DNA from: Candidatus Iainarchaeum sp.
GTDB taxonomy: Archaea > Iainarchaeota > Iainarchaeia > Iainarchaeales > JAAZKV01
Assembly: GCA_028702895.1 (NCBI GenBank)
Contig: JAQVNZ010000010.1
Coordinates: 1-20,328, forward strand
Direction of reading: 5' to 3'
Length of the DNA: 20,328 bases
This document shows, piece by piece, positions 14,603-20,328 of the stretch. Both the position numbers and the translations under genes were made by a program. How positions within the stretch are numbered: position 1 is the stretch's first letter; every line of letters starts with the position of its first letter. A model generated the notes under the pieces. That model did no database searches. It saw only the letters and a list, made by a program, of their open reading frames with translations, and was not told where the DNA came from.

Positions 14603-14612
14603 ACATATTTAA
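14603..14612 (+). promoter_or_regulatory. TATA box of lonB
   Basis: ACATATTTAA is centred about 29 bases before the lonB ATG at 14637, with no Shine-Dalgarno sequence in between. A leaderless message is predicted. The rest of the 202-bp rnz-lonB gap is AT-rich without a recognisable gene. Confidence 0.45.
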
Positions 14613-14636
14613 CTCTTTTCTACGAAAAATAGTTTT

Positions 14637-16661
14637 ATGGCCAATGTAACAAAAATTAGAAAGTCTTCTGTTAAAAAATCTATTAATACTTCTAAAAAAA
14701 GTGTTAAAAATATTGAAAAAGTAATTTCTGATAACATAATTATTGTAAAAAATGATTATTCTTTTGAAAACACGTCTCAAATAAATGTTCCAAAAAATCT
14801 TATTAGTCAAGTTATTGGCCAAGACGAGTCAGTTCATTTAATTAGAAAAGCTGCGGCCCAGAAAAGAAATGTTTTGTTAGTTGGGATTCCGGGTACTGGA
14901 AAATCTTTGTTAGCACAAGCAATGAGTGAAATTCTCCCTGTTCAAAAATTAATGGATGTTTTAATTTATCCTAATTATGAGGACTCAAATAATCCAAAAG
15001 TTCGAAGTGTTAAAGCAGGTGATGGGAAAAAAATTATTGATCAAGCAAGGCTTGAATCTAGAAAATCAGAAGATACAATGAGATTAATTTCTTTTATTCT
15101 TCCTATTGGTTGGATGATTCTTGCTAGTGCATTATGGCAATTTGGGTGGTATTCGGATATTATTTTTGCAGCATTATTATTGATTGGAGTAATGTTATTA
15201 ATTGGCCTATCAGTTGGTGGTCAAATGAAGAGCAAAGAAGGGGTTAGTGCACCAAAATTATTAGTTAATAATCTTGGAAAAAAAGTAGCGCCTTTTTTTG
15301 AAGGAACTGGTGCAAGAGCTGGAGCATTACTTGGGGATGTTAGGCATGATCCTTTGCAAAGTGGGGGATTAGGAACACCTGCTCACTTGCGAGTAGAACC
15401 AGGAATGATTCATCGTGCAAGTGGAGGAGTATTATTTTTAGATGAAATTGCTACTCTTAGTTTAAAATCTCAACAAGAATTATTAACTGCAATGCAAGAA
15501 AAAAAATATTCTATTACTGGTCAAAGTGAAAATTCTTCTGGTGCAATGACTAGGACCGATCCTGTTCCATGTGATTTTGTTTTAATTGCTGCTGGAAATT
15601 ATAAGGATTTAGAAAAAGTTCATCCTGCATTAAGATCAAGAATTAGGGGTTATGGTTATGAAATTTATATGAATAATTATATGGATGATAATGAAGAAAA
15701 TAGATTAAAAATTGCGCAATTTGTTGCACAAGAAGTTATTAAAGATGGTAAAATACCTCATTTTGAAAAAGAAGCTGTTGAAGAAATTATTTTTGAAGCA
15801 AGAAGAAGAGCTGAGCGAAAAGGAAAATTAACATTAAAGTTAAGAGATTTGGGTGGGCTAGTTAGGGCTGCTGGGGATATTGCGAAGGAAAAAAATCATT
15901 CTTTTGTTAGCAAACAAGATGTGTACGAAGCAAAAATTTCTGCTAGAACTCTTGAAGCACAAATGGTTGATAAGACCATTGAAACAAAAAAAGATTATGA
16001 AGTTTATTTGAATAAGGGAACAGCTATTGGCAGAGTAAATGGTTTAGCTGTATTTGGAGATGGTTCAGCAGGGTCTATTATTCCTATTGAAGCAGCGGTT
16101 TCTCCTCCTAGTTCAAAGAACACTTCTAAAGTTATTGCTACTGGTAAACTTGGTGAAATTGCTAAAGAAGCGGTTGAAAATGTTAGTGTAATATTTAAAA
16201 AAATTTCTGGAAAAAATTTTGTTAAAGATATTCATATTCAATTCTTACAAACTTATGATGGTGTTGAAGGAGATTCTGCATCTGTTTCTATTGCAACAGC
16301 AGTAATTTCAGCTATAGAACAAATTCCTATTAAACAAGAAATTGCTATGACTGGTTCTCTTTCAGTTAGAGGGGAAGTATTACCTGTTGGAGGAGTTTCT
16401 AGTAAAATTTCTGCTGCAATAAAAGCTGGTTTTGTAAAAGTAATTGTACCACATTCTAACATGCAAGATATTGTTTTATCAGAAGCAGAATTAAGCAAAA
16501 TTCAAATAATTCCTGTTAAAAATATTGTTGAAGTATTAGAAATTGCCTTAGAAAAAAATGTTAGAAAAAATAAATTGATTAATGATTTAAAAAAAATTAT
16601 TACTGTTGATAATGTTAGTCTTATAAAAAAATTAATTCCATTAAAAAAAGTTAGTCAATAA
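14637..16661 (+). CDS. lonB: Membrane-anchored archaeal Lon protease (LonB)
   Basis: ATP-dependent serine protease, the main membrane-bound degradative machine of many archaea. It has Walker A GIPGTGKS (83-90), two transmembrane helices inserted in the AAA domain (about 150-168 and 174-194), Walker B VLFLDE (265-270), the arginine region HPALRSRIRGYG (329-340), sensor 2 LKLRDLGG (400-407) and a Lon protease domain with the Ser/Lys dyad GDSAS (Ser547) and SSKISAA (Lys590). The length, 674 aa, is normal. A basic, Lys/Ser-rich N-terminal extension of about 45 residues precedes the usual start of the family. It converges on the DUF373 gene with 3 bp between stops. Confidence 0.96.
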   Translation: MANVTKIRKSSVKKSINTSKKSVKNIEKVISDNIIIVKNDYSFENTSQINVPKNLISQVIGQDESVHLIRKAAAQKRNVLLVGIPGTGKSLLAQAMSEILPVQKLMDVLIYPNYEDSNNPKVRSVKAGDGKKIIDQARLESRKSEDTMRLISFILPIGWMILASALWQFGWYSDIIFAALLLIGVMLLIGLSVGGQMKSKEGVSAPKLLVNNLGKKVAPFFEGTGARAGALLGDVRHDPLQSGGLGTPAHLRVEPGMIHRASGGVLFLDEIATLSLKSQQELLTAMQEKKYSITGQSENSSGAMTRTDPVPCDFVLIAAGNYKDLEKVHPALRSRIRGYGYEIYMNNYMDDNEENRLKIAQFVAQEVIKDGKIPHFEKEAVEEIIFEARRRAERKGKLTLKLRDLGGLVRAAGDIAKEKNHSFVSKQDVYEAKISARTLEAQMVDKTIETKKDYEVYLNKGTAIGRVNGLAVFGDGSAGSIIPIEAAVSPPSSKNTSKVIATGKLGEIAKEAVENVSVIFKKISGKNFVKDIHIQFLQTYDGVEGDSASVSIATAVISAIEQIPIKQEIAMTGSLSVRGEVLPVGGVSSKISAAIKAGFVKVIVPHSNMQDIVLSEAELSKIQIIPVKNIVEVLEIALEKNVRKNKLINDLKKIITVDNVSLIKKLIPLKKVSQ

Positions 16662-16664
16662 TTT

Positions 16665-17879
16665 TTAAACTATTAAATAAATTCTTCCATTCTTTAAATA
16701 AAATTGTTTCTTTTTCTTTTCAATTATATCTTTTTCGCCTTGATATTGTATGGATTGTTTTTTCTTATTTATTTCAACTACTTTTCCAATATAATTTCCT
16801 TCGTCATCTAAAACATTTAATCCTAATAAAGAATTCGTTATTTTTTCTCTAATATCAAATACGTTTGCTATTTTCATTGTTATTAACAATATTATAAATG
16901 CGCCCATTATATTTGCTGGGAACCACACTAAATCTGCTTGTCGTAAGAACACTAATGTTCCCGCATCAAAAATAGCCCAGATGGATATTATTGAAACACA
17001 TTGTATTAAATATGTTCCAAGCTTGTATGCTTTTTTAGCATATATACAATCAATTGCTCGCCCAACTATAAAAGCGATTACGGTTAATGCTAGAAAAGGA
17101 TAGAATAATCTTAGAGCGGATATTAAGTCTATTCCAATATCAATAAATTCTGATGACATTAATTGCAAATAAACTAACCATATTCCAAAGAAGGGTGAAA
17201 GTATTGCTGCAACATACATTACAACACTAATCCTTTGTTCAAAAATACTATTAGTAACCATGTTAATTAAATTAATTATTTTTTCTTCTATTCCAAATCC
17301 TTTTAATAATAAATAAATTCCTAGGATTAATGCTATTGCTTGAAATGAGTATTGGCCTAATATAAAATAAACTATTAATATTATTCCGGGTATTCCTAAA
17401 ACTAGTCTAGCAATTCCTGGATCTTTTAACACTTCTTTTAAAGTATAAAAAGTTGATTCAACCGCTTGAGCTTGTTTTATTATTACTTGATCCGTAGAAA
17501 TAATTTTTGCTCTAGATTGTAATAATGGTATTACTTGGTTATCTTCCATTCCATCTGTTATTAGTATCCACCCATCAACCAAATATTTTTTTTGTAAAGT
17601 ATCTAATTGTTTGTTAATTTCTTTATCAGATTTTAAACCAGTTTTTCCTTTACCTGTAAGGGTAACTAGTTCAACATTCTTGTATTCTTTTCTAGCTTCT
17701 TCTAATTTGTTTATCGCAGCAAACATTGTATTAGCATCGCTTTCAGTAGGATCTTTTAAAATAAGTTTTTGTGCTACAGCAAGATTTCTTTCTCTACCGA
17801 TTATTGGCCCATCTTCGTTAACTTTTCGCCCAATATCGTTATCCCGATCTACACAAACAACAAAAATCTTTCTCTGCAT
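16665..17879 (-). CDS. DUF373 family membrane protein
   Basis: A 404-residue archaeal DUF373 protein of unknown function. The soluble N-terminal part has the family signature VCVDRDNDIGRK, GPIIGRERNLAVA and DPTESDANTMF (residues about 8-53), followed by a Rossmann-like segment with DGWILITDGMEDNQVIPLL. Six or so transmembrane helices follow (about 152-345). A soluble C-terminal domain of about 55 residues (after TNSLLGLNVLDDEGNYIG) looks like a small beta-barrel. It sits between lonB (convergent) and an SPFH gene (divergent), which suggests, but does not show, a membrane-quality-control setting. A TATATAATTT-like box and GTGG lie before its ATG. Confidence 0.88.
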   Translation of the reverse strand: MQRKIFVVCVDRDNDIGRKVNEDGPIIGRERNLAVAQKLILKDPTESDANTMFAAINKLEEARKEYKNVELVTLTGKGKTGLKSDKEINKQLDTLQKKYLVDGWILITDGMEDNQVIPLLQSRAKIISTDQVIIKQAQAVESTFYTLKEVLKDPGIARLVLGIPGIILIVYFILGQYSFQAIALILGIYLLLKGFGIEEKIINLINMVTNSIFEQRISVVMYVAAILSPFFGIWLVYLQLMSSEFIDIGIDLISALRLFYPFLALTVIAFIVGRAIDCIYAKKAYKLGTYLIQCVSIISIWAIFDAGTLVFLRQADLVWFPANIMGAFIILLITMKIANVFDIREKITNSLLGLNVLDDEGNYIGKVVEINKKKQSIQYQGEKDIIEKKKKQFYLKNGRIYLIV

Positions 17880-17914
17880 TTAAACCACTAAAATTATATA
17901 CTTTAATAATTAAT

Positions 17915-17926
17915 CTTATATATAAA
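17915..17926 (+). promoter_or_regulatory. TATA box of the SPFH gene
   Basis: CTTATATATAAA is centred about 32 bases before ATG 17953 and 44 before ATG 17965. A start near 17947 leaves a very short leader. Confidence 0.45.
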
Positions 17927-17952
17927 TTGTAATATAATTTAATTAAAACTCT

Positions 17953-19026
17953 ATGTGTGATAAAATGGTTAGTGCGTCTTTTAAATATGTTATTTTTGTT
18001 GCAATAATTGCTCTAGTATTAATTGTTGCTGGTTTTACTCTAACTAACGCTGACTTTTTTTTATCAAATATTTATTGGTTAGTAATCCTTGGAGTATTTT
18101 TTTACATTATTTGGAAATATGATTTTATAGTACAATTATTAGATTATGAACGAGCAGTGATTTATCGGTTTGGAAAATTAAATAGAGTTGGTGGGCCGGG
18201 CTGGACTTTTATTTGGCCGATTATAGAATCGTATACTCATGTGGATTTACGAACAAAAACAATTGATGTTGAAAAACAAGATGTTATTACTAAAGATGGT
18301 ATTGAATTAACTGTTGATGCAATAATTTATTTGCGTGTTAAAAAAGATAGGCAAAGTGTTGTTAATTCTGTTATTGAAGTAGAAGACTATGTTAATGCCT
18401 CGCAACTTTTTGTAATATCTGCTATTCGTGATGTTGTTGGTACAATGCTTCTAAGTGAAGTTATATCTAAAATAGAAATTATTAACGCGCACATAACTGA
18501 GAATTTAGAAAAAATATCTAGTAATTGGGGTGTTGGTGTTGAGAGTGTTGAATTAAAAGATGTTCAAATTCCAGAAATCGTTTTACAAGCAATGCATGAA
18601 GAGAAAGCAGCTGTTCAACAAAAGCTTGCTAGAATGCAAAGAGCATTAGCGCATAGTGCTGAAATTGATGCTGTTAAAGAATCTGCAAAAGGTTTGGACG
18701 ATAAAGCATTAGCTTATTATTATATTAAAGCAATTGAAGGCATGTCAAAGAGTAAGGGTAGTAAAGTTTTTTTCCCTGCAGAATTCTCTAACTTAGCAAA
18801 AACTTTTTCTTCTACTCAATTAGCAAAGGCTTCTGAATCTGGAGAAGTTGGAAAATACAAAAAATTATTAGAAGATTATGTTGAAGCTGCTGTAAAGAAA
18901 ACAAAAAAACCTCTTGAAAATAAACAGTCTAAGAAAAAAGTTTCTAGTAAGAAAAATGTAAAAAAAGTTAATCCTTCTAAAAAGAAAATTGTTTCTTCTA
19001 AGAAAAAAGTTAAAAACAAAAAATAA
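17953..19026 (+). CDS. SPFH/stomatin-family membrane protein with lysine-rich tail
   Basis: A 357-residue prohibitin/stomatin homologue, likely forming oligomeric rings at the membrane. Two hydrophobic helices (about 11-30 and 36-55) precede the SPFH domain (about 60-210: ERAVIYRFGKL, GGPGWTFIWP, VDLRTKTIDV, TKDGIELTVDAIIYLRV). An EKAAVQQKLARMQRALAHSA coiled coil (217-236) and the C-terminal region follow. The last 43 residues are a tail of SSKKK and KKV units, unusual for the family. An alternative ATG at 17965 has GTGAT five bases upstream, so either start may be used. It diverges from the DUF373 gene. Bacterial and archaeal slipins often pair with NfeD proteases; none is here, but lonB is close. 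Confidence 0.9.
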   Translation: MCDKMVSASFKYVIFVAIIALVLIVAGFTLTNADFFLSNIYWLVILGVFFYIIWKYDFIVQLLDYERAVIYRFGKLNRVGGPGWTFIWPIIESYTHVDLRTKTIDVEKQDVITKDGIELTVDAIIYLRVKKDRQSVVNSVIEVEDYVNASQLFVISAIRDVVGTMLLSEVISKIEIINAHITENLEKISSNWGVGVESVELKDVQIPEIVLQAMHEEKAAVQQKLARMQRALAHSAEIDAVKESAKGLDDKALAYYYIKAIEGMSKSKGSKVFFPAEFSNLAKTFSSTQLAKASESGEVGKYKKLLEDYVEAAVKKTKKPLENKQSKKKVSSKKNVKKVNPSKKKIVSSKKKVKNKK

Positions 19027-19118
19027 TTTATTAAACTTATTTTTATTTAAAAAAAGTTAAAAAAATAATTTCTTAGTGTTTTTAAAAAATTATTTTTTTG
19101 ATTAAATCTTATTATTCA
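19027..19118. terminator. Convergent A/T-tract region between the SPFH gene and rpoL
   Basis: T-runs on the plus strand (19089-19099 region) and A-runs (T on the minus strand, 19050-19066) can end transcription from both sides. No gene is seen. Confidence 0.4.
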
Positions 19119-19385
19119 TTATTTTGCTTTTTCAAATGCTTTTTGAAAATCTGTTAATTCTGTTTGAATTTCTTTTATTGTACTTTCAAGAAGTTTTTTA
19201 GGGTTCTTAGCTTTTAAAATAAATCTTGCTTTTGTATCTAACGGATGATCTAATCTATATGCTACAAAATCTGCATCTGCTTTTTCTGCTAATTTTTCTT
19301 TAAGTAAATTTGGAAGAGTGTGTCTTTCTCCTTCAATTATAAACTCTAAAGATTCTTTTTCATTGGATATTATTTCTAACTTCAT
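19119..19385 (-). CDS. rpoL: DNA-directed RNA polymerase subunit L (Rpo11)
   Basis: An 88-residue homologue of eukaryotic Rpb11/AC19, which pairs with RpoD (Rpb3) in the polymerase assembly platform. The diagnostic stretch is EGERHTLPNLLKEKL (18-32) followed by ADFVAYRLDHPLDTKARFIL (38-57) and a C-terminal helix (LLESTIKEIQTELTDFQKAF). Length is usual for archaea. Its ATG lies two bases after the csl4 stop, and its GAGGTGA ribosome site overlaps the last csl4 codons, so the two are cotranscribed. csl4-rpoL linkage is a known archaeal arrangement. Confidence 0.95.
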   Translation of the reverse strand: MKLEIISNEKESLEFIIEGERHTLPNLLKEKLAEKADADFVAYRLDHPLDTKARFILKAKNPKKLLESTIKEIQTELTDFQKAFEKAK

Positions 19386-19387
19386 TT

Positions 19388-20173
19388 TTATTCACCTCTA
19401 AAATCCCTTGTTTTAAAATCATCATTAAATTTTCTATTATTAAAATTGTTTCTAGAATCATTATTAAAATTATTCCTAGGTTCTCTACTAAAATTGTTTC
19501 TAGGTTCTCTGTTAAAATCGTTTCTAGAGTCTCTATTAAAGTTGTTTCGTGTGTCTCTGTTAAAATCGTTTCTAGGTCCGCGATTAAAATCATTTGTTCT
19601 TCTACTATCAAATCTATCATTTTCTTTTCTAATATCTTTATCTTCAAACCATTTTCGTTCTTCTATACTACCACAATTAAAACAAACTAATTTATCATCA
19701 GATTTTTTCATTTCGTGTCTACATTGAGAACAATATGCAATAGTTACTCCATATCCTTCTCCTTGAGTAGTTAAATCAACTGCTAAATCATTTGCTGACA
19801 CAACTCTTGCTTTTAAAATATCGCCAATTTTAAAAAGTTTTTTTAAATTAGTAACATAATTATTTGAAACAAGTTTTATTGGGATTTGTCCTTTTTTAAC
19901 TGTTAAAACCCTATCTTCTTCTGATTTAATTATTTCTATTACTACTACTGCGTCTTTAACGAGCATTACTTTTCCAAAAACAATATCGTTTTCAGTAAGA
20001 TTAGAAATATTCTTACAAGTAATAGAAACTTCTTTGTTAACATTATCAAATTCTGCTATTCCAAAACCAGCTGCTTTTACATAACCATGTTCTTCAAAAG
20101 TGTTTTTTCCAGCAACAAATTCTTCTTCAACAGCAATTATTTCACCAGGTACAAAAACCTTGTTCTTGTTCAT
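19388..20173 (-). CDS. csl4: Exosome RNA-binding subunit Csl4 with a repeat tail
   Basis: Csl4 caps the archaeal exosome and helps feed RNA to the Rrp41-Rrp42 core. Residues 1-60 are the N-terminal domain (FVPGEIIAVEEEF), about 62-140 the S1 domain, and 145-172 a zinc ribbon with Cys148, Cys151, Cys164 and Cys167. Archaeal Csl4 normally ends about there (roughly 180-200 aa). This one continues with about 70 residues of NDFNR-type octapeptide repeats (193-250), ending DFRGE: low-complexity, Asn/Arg/Asp/Phe-rich and surely disordered. The tail's DNA is a 24-bp tandem repeat. A TATA-like box and GGTGG precede the ATG. Confidence 0.93.
   Translation of the reverse strand: MNKNKVFVPGEIIAVEEEFVAGKNTFEEHGYVKAAGFGIAEFDNVNKEVSITCKNISNLTENDIVFGKVMLVKDAVVVIEIIKSEEDRVLTVKKGQIPIKLVSNNYVTNLKKLFKIGDILKARVVSANDLAVDLTTQGEGYGVTIAYCSQCRHEMKKSDDKLVCFNCGSIEERKWFEDKDIRKENDRFDSRRTNDFNRGPRNDFNRDTRNNFNRDSRNDFNREPRNNFSREPRNNFNNDSRNNFNNRKFNDDFKTRDFRGE
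19392..19398 (-). promoter_or_regulatory. Shine-Dalgarno sequence of rpoL inside csl4
   Basis: GAGGTGA (minus strand) spans the codons for the final Arg-Gly-Glu of Csl4 and lies 6 bases before the rpoL ATG. The end of the csl4 repeat tail is therefore constrained by rpoL translation. Confidence 0.7.
19435..19610 (-). repeat. 24-bp tandem repeat encoding the Csl4 tail
   Basis: A TAAAAT anchor (one variant TAAAGT) recurs on the plus strand at 19441, 19465, 19489, 19513, 19537, 19561 and 19585, an exact 24-bp period over seven units. Each unit encodes an octapeptide of the form N(D/N)F(N/S)(R/N)xxR. Units differ at several bases, so the array is not freshly duplicated. Confidence 0.85.
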
Positions 20174-20196
20174 AAAACCACCAAAATATAGTAATA

Positions 20197-20205
20197 CTTA
20201 TATAT
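20197..20205 (-). promoter_or_regulatory. TATA box of the csl4-rpoL operon
   Basis: AATATATAA-like sequence on the minus strand lies about 28 bases before the csl4 ATG at 20173. A GGTGG (20178-20182) just before the ATG could act as a ribosome site if the leader is a few bases long. Confidence 0.45.
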
Positions 20206-20248
20206 TCTCAAAGAATTTAGTTTATGAAAGGTATTGAAATGTGGTGCA

Positions 20249-20328
20249 ATGGTTTTAGAATCGTTAATTGGAGAAAGTAATATTGAGAGCAATCCCGTTT
20301 TAATACTATTAATAACAGTAATAATCTC
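20249..20328 (+). CDS. Partial N-terminus of a membrane protein, runs off the right edge
   Basis: From ATG 20249 the frame is open to the window end (26 codons). It begins MVLESLIG and turns hydrophobic after a proline (NPVLILLITVII), the start of a membrane helix. The opening resembles archaeal SpoIIM-like (stage II sporulation protein M) membrane proteins, which often begin MVLES; with so little sequence this is only a suggestion. GGTG at 20243-20246 lies very close to the ATG. It diverges from csl4. Confidence 0.45.
   Translation, partial: MVLESLIGESNIESNPVLILLITVII

Noticed and set aside
14589..14822. Minus-strand frame of 77 residues over the lonB start
   Set aside because: Antisense shadow of lonB; Asn/Phe/Arg-rich from Lys/Ile codons.
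19441..19590. Regular repeats resembling a CRISPR array
   Set aside because: The period is 24 bp with no unique spacers, units are variable and it lies in frame within csl4.
19360..19647. Second minus-strand frame of 95 residues over the csl4 tail, and a plus-strand frame at 19446-19727
   Set aside because: The 24-bp tandem repeat keeps all frames open; repeat-derived Ile/Leu/Glu/Thr peptides have no start signals of their own. The csl4 frame has the domain support.

Overview
The window is a compact, strongly AT-rich stretch of archaeal chromosome. The information-processing genes identify the domain: phenylalanyl-tRNA synthetase alpha and beta, an Orc1/Cdc6 initiator, the replication factor C large subunit, RNA polymerase subunit L, the exosome subunit Csl4, a membrane-anchored LonB protease and a DUF373 membrane protein. 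Low G+C, short intergenic gaps, many small lysine-rich or membrane proteins and gene starts that look leaderless fit a DPANN-type archaeon (Woesearchaeota/Pacearchaeota-like). That placement is inference; no rRNA or marker tree was available. No tRNA, rRNA, insertion sequence or CRISPR array was seen.

Layout. Positions 1-1151 (minus strand) hold three small membrane-anchored proteins of unknown function, two of them overlapping by ATGA. 1251-4364 is a pheS-pheT operon, followed by a probable SAM methyltransferase (4406-5146). An extremely AT-rich 164-bp gap with phased direct repeats and a palindrome precedes cdc6 (5311-6378) and is a candidate replication origin or autoregulatory site. Behind cdc6 lies the most unusual pair in the window: a lysine-rich protein with two HMG-box/YABBY-like modules and a C-terminal helical domain (about 6489-7466), then a 93-residue protein that is nearly only that C-terminal domain (7515-7796). 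An mscL-like channel gene and a YchF-type GTPase gene follow on the minus strand. rfcL (9655-10959) is divergent from the GTPase gene.

10960-13520 carries a signal-peptide surface protein (minus strand), a UlaG-like metallo-beta-lactamase-fold protein whose metal ligands are largely lost, a 39-residue one-helix membrane peptide, and a membrane-anchored protein with an internal duplication. Ribonuclease Z (minus strand) diverges from lonB (plus strand), which converges on a DUF373 gene, which diverges from an SPFH/stomatin gene with a lysine tail. Membrane proteolysis and membrane organisation genes are thus adjacent. The right end is a csl4-rpoL operon (minus strand), in which Csl4 has an unusual tail of 8-residue Asn/Arg/Phe repeats encoded by a 24-bp tandem repeat. 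A partial membrane-protein gene runs off the right edge.

TATA-like boxes about 25-30 bases before many start codons suggest leaderless transcripts for first genes. Several other starts carry GGTG- or AAGGAGG-type Shine-Dalgarno sequences (pheT, the 93-residue gene, rpoL, mscL). The strongest candidates for undescribed biology are the HMG-like two-gene locus beside cdc6, the repeat-tailed Csl4 and the ligand-poor UlaG-like protein.
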